NCBI GenBank assembly: GCA_900770665.1
Contig: CAAGKZ010000061.1
Coordinates: 1-15,595 of the forward strand
DNA: 15,595 nt
DNA from: Bacteroidaceae bacterium
GTDB lineage: Bacteria; Bacteroidota; Bacteroidia; Bacteroidales; Bacteroidaceae
Direction of reading: 5' to 3'
Position numbers and translations under genes: made by a program. Of this stretch, positions 1 to 5,841 are shown one piece after another; position 1 is the first letter of the stretch; each line of letters starts with the position of its first letter. The notes under the pieces were generated by a model, which worked only from the letters and a program-made list of their open reading frames with translations, ran no database searches and was not told the DNA's origin.

Positions 1-38
1 AGCTTGCCCCCGAGAAGAAGACAAAAGCAAAGAAATAA
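1..38 (+). CDS. 3' end of an upstream BspA-like LRR protein (cut by window edge)
   Basis: Only the last 11 codons and a TAA stop (36-38) are inside the window. They read LAPEKKTKAKK, which is exactly the C-terminus of the complete LRR protein ending at 2792, and the DNA is identical over the first 40 bases. The sequence therefore belongs to a close paralogue of that protein whose body lies outside the window. The next gene starts 11 nt after this stop on the same strand, so the two are probably co-transcribed. That the missing part is also an LRR protein is inferred from the tail only. Confidence 0.7.
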   Translation, partial: LAPEKKTKAKK

Positions 39-40
39 CA
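1..40 (+). repeat. Direct repeat, copy 1 (40 bp at least)
   Basis: Bases 1-40 match bases 2755-2794 without a mismatch. They cover the end of the cut LRR gene, its stop codon and two bases beyond. The match ends at base 41, but because copy 1 begins at the window edge the repeat may extend further upstream. The two copies lie 2754 bp apart in the same orientation and bracket one short and one long LRR gene. Confidence 0.95.
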
Positions 41-49
41 AGTAATATT

Positions 50-1159
50 ATGGCTGATTTTGAGATTAAAGATGGCGTAGCCATCATTCCCGAAGGAACC
101 AGAGAGATTCCTGACAATGCGTTCTTTGGTTGCTCTTCTTTGACTACTGTTGTTATTCCTGAAAGTGTAACGAACATTGGAAGCTGGGCTTTCTCTGATT
201 GTTCCTCATTGACAAGCGTTGTTATTCCTGAAAGTATAAAGCGAATAGGTAGTTTTGCTTTCTTTGGTTGTTCCTCGTTAACAAGCGTTGTTATTCCTAA
301 AAGTGTAAAGATTATTGGGAATAATGCTTTCGATGGCTGTTCTTCGTTGACAAGCATCGTTATTTCTGAAGGTGTAGAGAGTATTAAAGGTCGTGCATTC
401 TTTGGTTGTTCTTCATTGACAAGTATTTTTATCCCCAAAAGTGTAACTAGCATTGGTGAAGCAGTAATTGGTGGTTGCACTTCGTTGACGAGTATTACCG
501 TAGAAGATGGTAACCCTATATACGATAGCCGCGATAATTGCAATGCTATTATTGAAACGGCTACCAATACTCTGATAAAGGGTTGCTCCTCACCAACCTC
601 TATCACCATCCCTAGTAGTGTAACGAGCATTAGACAATTTGCGTTCTCTAGATGTTCTTTATTGACGAGTGTTTTTATCCCTAAAAATGTGACAAGCATT
701 GGTGAAGCGGCATTTTCTGGTTGCGATTCGTTGACGAATATTGTCGTAGAAGATGGTAACCCTATATACGATAGTCGTAATAATTGCAATGCGATTATTG
801 AAACTGCTACCAACACCCTGATACAAGGTTGTTCCTCGCCAACCTCTTTCACCATTCCTGACAGCGTAACGAGCATCGGATGTGGGGCTTTCTCTGGTTG
901 TTATTCGTTGACAAGCATTGTTATTCCTGAAAATGTAACGAGCATTGAGGGCCATGCTTTCTATGGTTGTTCTTCATTGGAGATTGTTCATTTATCTGCT
1001 GGAGTTTCAAATTTTGAAATTGATTCTTTTAAAGATTGTCGCAATCTAAAGGCGATATATGTACCTGAGGATAAAGTAGAATATTATAAGGAACATTTCC
1101 CAGCAGATATGCATTGGCTTATCGTTGAAGATGGTTCTGATTTACCAGTGAAACCATAA
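50..1159 (+). CDS. BspA-like leucine-rich-repeat (LRR_5) protein, 369 aa
   Basis: The protein consists of about 11 LRR units of the BspA/Treponema pallidum type (LRR_5), with a 23-residue period such as TNIGSWAFSDCSSLTSVVIPES. Two units, near residues 137-195 and 219-277, are lengthened to 59 residues by an insertion with the signature GNPIYDSRxNCNAIIET; they repeat at a pitch of 82 residues (246 bp). A capping segment with YVPEDKVEYYKEHFP closes the domain. Such domains serve protein-protein or surface contacts in other species; BspA itself is a secreted adhesin. Here the N-terminus (MADFEIKDGVAII) has no hydrophobic signal, no lipobox and no visible sorting tail, so a cytoplasmic location is the direct reading. 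The ATG at 50 follows the preceding stop by 11 nt and aligns with the third Met of the next LRR gene. Partner and role are unknown. Confidence 0.88.
   Translation: MADFEIKDGVAIIPEGTREIPDNAFFGCSSLTTVVIPESVTNIGSWAFSDCSSLTSVVIPESIKRIGSFAFFGCSSLTSVVIPKSVKIIGNNAFDGCSSLTSIVISEGVESIKGRAFFGCSSLTSIFIPKSVTSIGEAVIGGCTSLTSITVEDGNPIYDSRDNCNAIIETATNTLIKGCSSPTSITIPSSVTSIRQFAFSRCSLLTSVFIPKNVTSIGEAAFSGCDSLTNIVVEDGNPIYDSRNNCNAIIETATNTLIQGCSSPTSFTIPDSVTSIGCGAFSGCYSLTSIVIPENVTSIEGHAFYGCSSLEIVHLSAGVSNFEIDSFKDCRNLKAIYVPEDKVEYYKEHFPADMHWLIVEDGSDLPVKP
500..846 (+). repeat. Internal 246-bp tandem duplication within the LRR gene
   Basis: The segment that begins with GTAGAAGATGGTAACC at 500 recurs at 746 with only scattered, mostly synonymous changes. 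Each copy encodes one insertion-bearing long LRR unit, with a normal 23-residue unit between them, which gives a period of 82 codons. This indicates that the array grew by duplication of a two-unit block. The outer limits of the copies are approximate. Confidence 0.75.
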
Positions 1160-1206
1160 AATTAGAATAACATAAAACAATAAATATCTATGAGAAAATT
1201 GACTAT

Positions 1207-1241
1207 ATATGGCGAATTATATGAAACATATGGCAAATTAT
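1207..1241 (+). repeat. Short duplication of the translation start region
   Basis: Bases 1207-1220 and 1228-1241 match at 13 of 14 positions, with an offset of 21 bp. Each copy contains an ATG in the same frame and encodes MANY, so the gene has in-frame start codons at 1209, 1221 and 1230. The third start gives MANYEIKDE, which lines up with MADFEIKDG of the previous LRR protein. Confidence 0.8.
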
Positions 1242-2792
1242 GAGATTAAGGATGAAGTTGCCGTCTTTCATGAGGGGGTAACAATGATTAAAGCTAAAAC
1301 TTTCAAAGACTGCACTTGGCTTAAGGGTGTCATAATTCCTGCATCGGTAACTGAGATTGAAGCAAATGCTTTCTGTCGTTGTACATCGCTTGAGAGTATT
1401 GTTGTGTTAGAGGGTAACCCCGTGTATGACTCTCGCGAGAGTTGTAATGCCATAATCGAAACAAAAACAAACACTCTTATCTCTGGTTGCAAATCAACAG
1501 TTATTCCCGAGTCGGTAGTCGAGATTGGAAAGAGTGCTTTCTCAGGTTGTACCTCGCTCGAGAGTATAGTCATCCCAGAGTCAGTAGCCGTGATTGGAGA
1601 GTGGGCTTTCAAAGGTTGCACCTCGCTCAAGAGTATTACAATTCCTGCATCGGTAACAAAGATTAGAGAAACATATAAACCAAGTGCTCGCTGGGTGTTC
1701 TTGGGTTACACCTCGTTTCAAGATTGCACATCGCTTGAGAGCATTGTTGTAGCAGAAGGTAACCCTGTATATGACTCTCGAGAGGGATCTAATGCCATTA
1801 TTGAAACGGAAACAAATGCTCTTATTGCAGGTTGCAAAACAACTGTTATTCCTAAGTCGGTAACGAAAATTGTAGCGTGTGCCTTCAGTGACTGCACCAT
1901 GCTCGAGAGCATCATCATCCCCGAGTCTGTAACAGAGATTGGAGAGAAAACTTTCTCTGGTTGCACCTCGCTTAAGAGTATTACCATTCCCGAGTCGGTA
2001 ATGATGATTGGAGAGAAAACTTTTTATCATTGCACCTCGCTAAAGAATATCACCATTCCAGAGTCAGTAACGGAGATTGGATATAAGGCCTTCGAAAATT
2101 GTAGTTCGCTTGAGAGTGTCATCCTTTCTAAGGGAATAACGAAGATTGGAGAGGAAGCTTTCTTGCTTTGCACCTCGCTAAAGAATATCACCATTCCTGA
2201 GTCAATAACGATGATTCTTAATAATGCTTTCGGGGCCTGCGTCTCACTTGAGAGTATTGTAATACCTAAAGGTGTAACGAATATTAACAAATTTGTATTC
2301 TCTGGTTGTACCGCACTCAAGAATTTCATTATTCCCGAGTCGGTAACGAATATTCACGATCTAGCATTCTCAGGTTGCACCTCGCTAGAGAGTATCACCA
2401 TTCCCGAGTCTGTAATGGTTATTCGGTCTTGTGTTTTCGAAGATTGCAGATCGCTTAAGAGTGTTACTATTCCCGAGTCGGTAACTGAGATTGGACATAG
2501 TGCTTTCTATGGTTGTACCTCGCTTGAGAGCATTGTGATACCTAAAGGCGTAAAGAAGATTTGGTCATTTGCTTTCATGAAATGCACCTCGCTTACTGCA
2601 GTCACTTTGCCTGTCGGTGTGAACGATATTGACCATACTGCATTTTACGATTGTTCAGCACTCTCTAAAATTTATGTTCCTGCCAAGAAGGTTGACTACT
2701 ACAAGAAACGTCTACCCGTGGACACTCCCGAGCAGTTGCACGACAAAATTGTAGAGCTTGCCCCCGAGAAGAAGACAAAAGCAAAGAAATAA
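1209..2792 (+). CDS. BspA-like leucine-rich-repeat (LRR_5) protein, 527 aa
   Basis: About 17 LRR_5 units of mostly 23 residues follow each other (for example TEIGEKTFSGCTSLKSITIP). Two units carry the GNPVYDSRExxNAIIET insertion, one near residues 52-90 and one near 180-220; the latter unit also has an unusual preceding stretch (RETYKPSARWVFLGYTSF). The array ends in a cap with YVPAKKVDYYKKRLP and a lysine-rich tail, APEKKTKAKK. The farthest upstream start (1209) gives MANYMKHMANYEIK. Comparison with the neighbouring paralogue favours the start at 1230, which removes seven residues. There is no signal peptide or membrane segment, so the product appears cytoplasmic or leaves the cell by an unrecognised route. 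It lies 49 bp after the previous LRR gene with no recognisable promoter between, so co-transcription is likely. The function is unknown beyond a binding scaffold. Confidence 0.88.
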   Translation: MANYMKHMANYEIKDEVAVFHEGVTMIKAKTFKDCTWLKGVIIPASVTEIEANAFCRCTSLESIVVLEGNPVYDSRESCNAIIETKTNTLISGCKSTVIPESVVEIGKSAFSGCTSLESIVIPESVAVIGEWAFKGCTSLKSITIPASVTKIRETYKPSARWVFLGYTSFQDCTSLESIVVAEGNPVYDSREGSNAIIETETNALIAGCKTTVIPKSVTKIVACAFSDCTMLESIIIPESVTEIGEKTFSGCTSLKSITIPESVMMIGEKTFYHCTSLKNITIPESVTEIGYKAFENCSSLESVILSKGITKIGEEAFLLCTSLKNITIPESITMILNNAFGACVSLESIVIPKGVTNINKFVFSGCTALKNFIIPESVTNIHDLAFSGCTSLESITIPESVMVIRSCVFEDCRSLKSVTIPESVTEIGHSAFYGCTSLESIVIPKGVKKIWSFAFMKCTSLTAVTLPVGVNDIDHTAFYDCSALSKIYVPAKKVDYYKKRLPVDTPEQLHDKIVELAPEKKTKAKK

Positions 2793-2794
2793 CA
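2755..2794 (+). repeat. Direct repeat, copy 2 (40 bp)
   Basis: This copy is identical to bases 1-40 and covers the last codons, the stop and two bases past the 527-residue LRR gene. Sequence identity at synonymous positions suggests recent duplication or gene conversion between the paralogues. Confidence 0.95.
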
Positions 2795-2836
2795 GACAAT
2801 ATTGTTGCAATTCATATTATTGATAACAAGTTGACT

Positions 2837-2887
2837 TTATTAGAAACATCAAAGGCGCTCGACGAGCGCCTTTGATGTTTCTAATAA
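2837..2887. terminator. Bidirectional intrinsic terminator, 24-bp stem
   Basis: Bases 2837-2860 are the exact reverse complement of 2864-2887, leaving a three-base loop (GAC, 2861-2863). The stem core AAAGGCGCTC is GC-rich, and the outer ends are T-rich on both strands in the 3' direction. The element sits between the plus-strand LRR genes (stop at 2792) and the minus-strand operon that ends at 2982, so it can stop transcription from both sides. No long uninterrupted U tract follows on the plus side. Confidence 0.85.
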
Positions 2888-2992
2888 GCTATAGAAGTTG
2901 GAGAAAATTCCAGTGACGAGGTGCTTGAGAATTTATTCGCCTACAATTTCGCAGAGGTTGCAGATAGCGACATTCAGTTTGTCAAAATATGA
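2888..2992 (+). pseudogene. Possible remnant of a coding sequence (34 codons, no start)
   Basis: Directly after the terminator hairpin a plus-strand frame runs from an in-frame TAA (2885-2887) to a TGA at 2990-2992 without a start codon. Its translation begins AIEVGENSSDEVLENLF and ends VADSDIQFVKI, with a composition like a real protein C-terminus rather than translated spacer. I do not recognise a family. It overlaps the end of the convergent beta-barrel gene by 11 bp. It could be the tail of a gene lost when the LRR array or the terminator arrived here, or a chance open frame; at this length chance cannot be excluded. Confidence 0.25.
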
Positions 2993-3683
2993 ATCCCACC
3001 GAGAAACTCAGGATATTGTCGCGGCGGCTTGAAGAGAATATCTTTCCGTCACTGTGCGATACTATGTGACTTGCAACTTTGTTCAGTCCGGCGTCATAGG
3101 TTATGTCAAGGAATACACGGCTGATCTTTATTCCCAATCCTAACTCCCAATAGTATGTCTTGGGGTGGAGGACCTCTTCAAGGCTATCGTATTTGAAGTG
3201 CTTGAAGTTCTGTTTGCTGAGGTTGGTGAATACGAATTTCGTTCTGGGACCTGTGAAGATGCTCAAACCGTATCGTCCTTGTTCTACAAGGTTTACTCCA
3301 AAGAGTATAGGAACCTGTATGCAGTATGTCCTTAAGCCATAGACTGTGTTGTTGGGAATGAAGCTTCCGTCCGTGTTCTCCTGCTCATCCTTGAAGTCGA
3401 AGCTGTGGTTGGTGATTCCGAACGTTCCTTCGGTCTGCAGGTAGAACTTCCCTTTTGTAATCCTGGCGAACGCTGAAAAGGCGTATCCTATCTTGTTGCT
3501 CTGTATGTTGTTGGTGTCGAACTTGTAACCCTCGATGTCGAATTCGGGGTCGTTGTATGTCACAGCCTGAAATCCGGCTTTAACACCGGCATTGAACCGC
3601 ACCTTGCTCTTGTCCTGTGCAAAAAACGAAAAAGGCAAAGCTGCAATCAAAGCTATTATCAGGCAGCGCAATTTCATTCTCAT
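2982..3683 (-). CDS. Outer-membrane beta-barrel protein (PorT-like), 233 aa
   Basis: The protein starts with a signal peptide (MRMKLRCLIIALIAALPFSF) and a probable cleavage around FFA-QDK. The mature part has alternating hydrophobic and polar strands with many aromatic residues (for example FSAFARITKGKFYLQTEGTF and YWELGLGIKI) and ends in an aromatic residue (SVGFIF), as outer-membrane barrels do. The family is the small Bacteroidetes beta-barrel proteins related to PorT/OMP_b-brl; the ligand or cargo is unknown. The start chosen at 3683 overlaps the stop of the flavin-reductase gene as ATGA, which implies translational coupling. A start at 3887 is possible in frame, but it would add 68 basic, Cys- and Pro-rich residues lying inside the neighbour and would hide the signal peptide. 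A Met two codons later (3677) is an alternative. Confidence 0.82.
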   Translation of the reverse strand: MRMKLRCLIIALIAALPFSFFAQDKSKVRFNAGVKAGFQAVTYNDPEFDIEGYKFDTNNIQSNKIGYAFSAFARITKGKFYLQTEGTFGITNHSFDFKDEQENTDGSFIPNNTVYGLRTYCIQVPILFGVNLVEQGRYGLSIFTGPRTKFVFTNLSKQNFKHFKYDSLEEVLHPKTYYWELGLGIKISRVFLDITYDAGLNKVASHIVSHSDGKIFSSSRRDNILSFSVGFIF

Positions 3684-4243
3684 TTCTTCTTTACGCTCCA
3701 GCCGAATTTGCCTATGAATTCGCCCAAGTGGAAATATTTTCCGTGGGTGTACACTAGTGGGTCGGCTGCAGCAAGGTTCCATTCGCCTGTCACGGGGTCC
3801 AGGTAGCGGTCGTCGGCCTGTACGTTCACCACCTCGGCAAGGAACATGTCGTGTGAGCCAAGCGGGATTATCTGCTTGACCTTGCACTCTATGCTTAGTG
3901 GCGATTCTGCTATTATTGGTGCCTTTACATTCACCGATGGTGCGTATGTAAGCCCTGTCTCCTTTGCTTTGTCATAGTCCTTTCCCGAGCGCACGCCGCA
4001 CCAGTCGGTTGCGCGTGCCATGTCGGCTGTGGTCAGGTTAATGACAAATTCGCCGGTCTCCTTTATGATGGGGTAGGAGTGTCGCTCGGGGCGCACTGAA
4101 ATGTAGCACATTGCCGGGTTGGTACATGTAGTACCAACCCATGACACTGTGAGCATGTTGTAGTTCTCGGGCTTGTCGCCGCATGTTATCAGTACGGCCG
4201 GCAACGGATATATCATTGTGCCGGGTTTCCAGCTTATCTTCAT
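3680..4243 (-). CDS. Flavin reductase-like domain protein (FMN-binding split barrel), 187 aa
   Basis: The whole length fits the single-domain flavin-reductase-like family (DIM6/NTAB type, also called flavoredoxin). An N-terminal strand region (PGTMIYPLPAVLITCGD) is followed by the FMN-contact segment NMLTVSWVGTTCTNPAMCYI (residues 29-48) and SVRPERHSYPII. The region FVINLTTADMARATDWCGVR (67-86) fits the family pattern. Members bind FMN and either reduce flavin with NAD(P)H or pass electrons; the substrate here cannot be named. It has no signal peptide and is cytoplasmic. It lies 5 nt after pyrI and overlaps the barrel gene by 4 nt, so it sits in the pyrB operon. A direct role in pyrimidine synthesis is not shown. 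Confidence 0.87.
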   Translation of the reverse strand: MKISWKPGTMIYPLPAVLITCGDKPENYNMLTVSWVGTTCTNPAMCYISVRPERHSYPIIKETGEFVINLTTADMARATDWCGVRSGKDYDKAKETGLTYAPSVNVKAPIIAESPLSIECKVKQIIPLGSHDMFLAEVVNVQADDRYLDPVTGEWNLAAADPLVYTHGKYFHLGEFIGKFGWSVKKK

Positions 4244-4248
4244 TTCGT

Positions 4249-4725
4249 TTAAAGAAGTTTAATGTCGTCCAAATTCACCTCTTTCTCGCAGTAGCGGCAC
4301 TTCAGTGTGTGCGATTCGTGGTCAACTACGTAGAAGTGTGTCGGCATGGGTTCGTTGTTGGTAATGCAGTTGAGGTTGTTGCATTTGATGATGTTGTGTA
4401 TCTCATCGGGCATCTTGACCTCGCGTTTCTCTACAACATTGTAATCCTTGATAGTGTTCAGCACAACATTGGGTGCAATGACTGAAATCTTGTTTATTTC
4501 ATCGTCGGTGAAGAATCTGTCGGCAATCTTGATGAGTCCCTTCTTGCCCAATTTCTTGCTCTCGAGGTTGTAGCCGATGGTGACATTGTTGCTCATTGCC
4601 GGTATGTCCAACAGGTTGACGACTGCAAAGAGCTTGTCGGCCGGGATGTGGTCTATAACAGTGCCGTTGCATAGAGCCGATACCTGCAACGCTGTTTTCT
4701 TGTTCTCGTTCATGGTCTTTTGCAT
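4249..4725 (-). CDS. pyrI: Aspartate carbamoyltransferase regulatory subunit
   Basis: PyrI binds nucleotide effectors and joins catalytic PyrB trimers into the allosteric holoenzyme. The N-terminal allosteric domain shows CNGTVIDHIPADKLFAVVNL (residues 19-38), as in the enterobacterial protein. The C-terminal zinc domain has all four ligands: Cys115 and Cys120 (CNNLNC), and Cys143 and Cys146 (CRYC). The length of 158 residues is normal. The start at 4725 shares one base with the pyrB stop (TAATG), which points to coupled translation and an equal supply of both subunits. A second Met at residue 5 is the other possible start. Confidence 0.97.
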   Translation of the reverse strand: MQKTMNENKKTALQVSALCNGTVIDHIPADKLFAVVNLLDIPAMSNNVTIGYNLESKKLGKKGLIKIADRFFTDDEINKISVIAPNVVLNTIKDYNVVEKREVKMPDEIHNIIKCNNLNCITNNEPMPTHFYVVDHESHTLKCRYCEKEVNLDDIKLL

Positions 4726-5639
4726 TAAATGTTGATACCTAAAACATCACAAATGATTGCCTCGCGTACATAAAGTCCGTTCTGTGCCTGCTGGAAATAG
4801 TATGCCTTGGGGTTGGCATCTACGTCCTGTGCAATCTCGTTCACACGTGGTAGCGGATGCAATATGCGCAAGTTCTCCTTTGTGTTCGCAAGCATTGCGT
4901 TCGTAAGGCGGTAGCAGTTCTTTACCTTTTCATACTCCATGATATCGCTGAAGCGCTCGCGCTGCACTCTTGTCATGTAAATTATGTCGGCATCGGCAAT
5001 GACATCCTCGTTGAACTCTGTTGTCTCAGTATATGGGATGTTGTTCTTCTCGCAGAAGAGTCTGTACTCCTCGGGCATGCGCAGCTCGTTGGGCGAGATG
5101 AAGCAGAATTGGGGGTTGAAGTGACGCATGGCGTGGAGCAGCGAGTGTACTGTGCGGCCATATTTAAGGTCTCCCACAAGGTGTATTTTCAACCCCTCAA
5201 GTGTGCCCTGTGTCTTTTTTATGGAGTATAGGTCGAGCATAGTCTGCGACGGGTGCTGGTTGGCGCCGTCACCTGCGTTGATTATGGGTACCTGTGAAAC
5301 TTCGCTTGCATAGCGCGCTGCGCCCTCGAGCTTGTGGCGCATTGCAATGACATCGGCATAGCTCGATACCATCATTATTGTGTCCTTCAACGTCTCGCCC
5401 TTTGTTGCAGAGCTTGTAGCCGCATCGCTGAAACCGATGACGCTTGCTCCCAAACGGTTTGCTGCTGTTTCAAAACTGAGACGTGTTCTTGTAGATGGCT
5501 CAAAGAATAGTGAACCTACAATTTTCCCCTTTAATATCTCCCTGTTGGGATTCTCCTCGAACTTCTCAGCAGTCTCAAGAAGCGAAAGAATCTTCTCGCG
5601 TGAGAGGTCATTGATTGATACAAAGCTCTTGCTTTTCAT
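4725..5639 (-). CDS. pyrB: Aspartate carbamoyltransferase catalytic subunit
   Basis: PyrB condenses carbamoyl phosphate and aspartate to N-carbamoyl-aspartate, the first committed step of pyrimidine synthesis. The carbamoyl-phosphate site is intact: FFEPSTRTR at residues 45-53, the mobile-loop SATKGETLKDT at 77-87, and HPSQTMLDL at 129-137. The aspartate domain has the RVQRERF segment near 224-230 and HPLPRVNEI at 261-269. The length of 304 residues fits the PyrI-dependent class. It is the first gene of a four-gene operon (pyrB, pyrI, flavin reductase, barrel protein) and has its own promoter. The leader appears to be only about 20 nt, so there is no room for an enteric-type UTP-sensitive attenuator. 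Confidence 0.98.
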   Translation of the reverse strand: MKSKSFVSINDLSREKILSLLETAEKFEENPNREILKGKIVGSLFFEPSTRTRLSFETAANRLGASVIGFSDAATSSATKGETLKDTIMMVSSYADVIAMRHKLEGAARYASEVSQVPIINAGDGANQHPSQTMLDLYSIKKTQGTLEGLKIHLVGDLKYGRTVHSLLHAMRHFNPQFCFISPNELRMPEEYRLFCEKNNIPYTETTEFNEDVIADADIIYMTRVQRERFSDIMEYEKVKNCYRLTNAMLANTKENLRILHPLPRVNEIAQDVDANPKAYYFQQAQNGLYVREAIICDVLGINI

Positions 5640-5667
5640 TTTTAGTACGGATTACTGAAATTTCTTG

Positions 5668-5698
5668 TAAAGATAGACCAATATTATTTCCCAAACAA
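5668..5698 (-). promoter_or_regulatory. Bacteroidetes-type promoter for pyrB
   Basis: Read on the minus strand, a -33 TTG (5698-5696) is followed after 20 bp by TATCTTTA (5675-5668). The latter matches the TAnnTTTG -7 element at seven of eight positions. Transcription would start near 5661, giving a leader of about 20 nt before the ATG at 5639. No Shine-Dalgarno sequence is evident, as is usual in this phylum. Confidence 0.6.
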
Positions 5699-5770
5699 TA
5701 TCCCGACAGTAATTTATTATAAAAAAAGAAAGGAAATTGCCAAGGTGGTGCTTTATTGAAAATTTTGTAT

Positions 5771-5778
5771 TAAATTTG
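5771..5778 (+). promoter_or_regulatory. Probable -7 element of the PBP1A-kdsB-M16 operon
   Basis: TAAATTTG at 5771-5778 matches the Bacteroidetes -7 consensus TAnnTTTG completely. A good -33 TTG is not found at the expected 19-21 bp upstream, so the promoter is either weak or helped by an activator. The start codon at 5842 lies about 60 bp downstream. The pyrB promoter points away from it in the same 200-bp gap. Confidence 0.5.
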
Positions 5779-5841
5779 CAAACCTATGGTTTGTGTTAAA
5801 ACAAAGCATGGAATGGTCATCCTAAACACATTTACACAAAT

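Noticed and set aside
1268..2329. Several minus-strand open frames of 89-149 codons inside the LRR gene
   Set aside because: They arise because the repeated DNA keeps the same antisense frame free of stops; their translations repeat with the LRR period and contain no independent features.
50..2792. LRR repeats considered as a CRISPR array or other spaced DNA repeat
   Set aside because: The 69-bp periodicity is that of 23-codon protein repeats, with changes concentrated at variable codon positions and no constant repeat with unique spacers.
3684..3887. N-terminal extension of the outer-membrane barrel protein
   Set aside because: The 68 extra residues lie inside the flavin-reductase gene, are rich in Arg, Pro and Cys, and would bury an evident signal peptide. 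The ATGA start at 3683 explains the data better.
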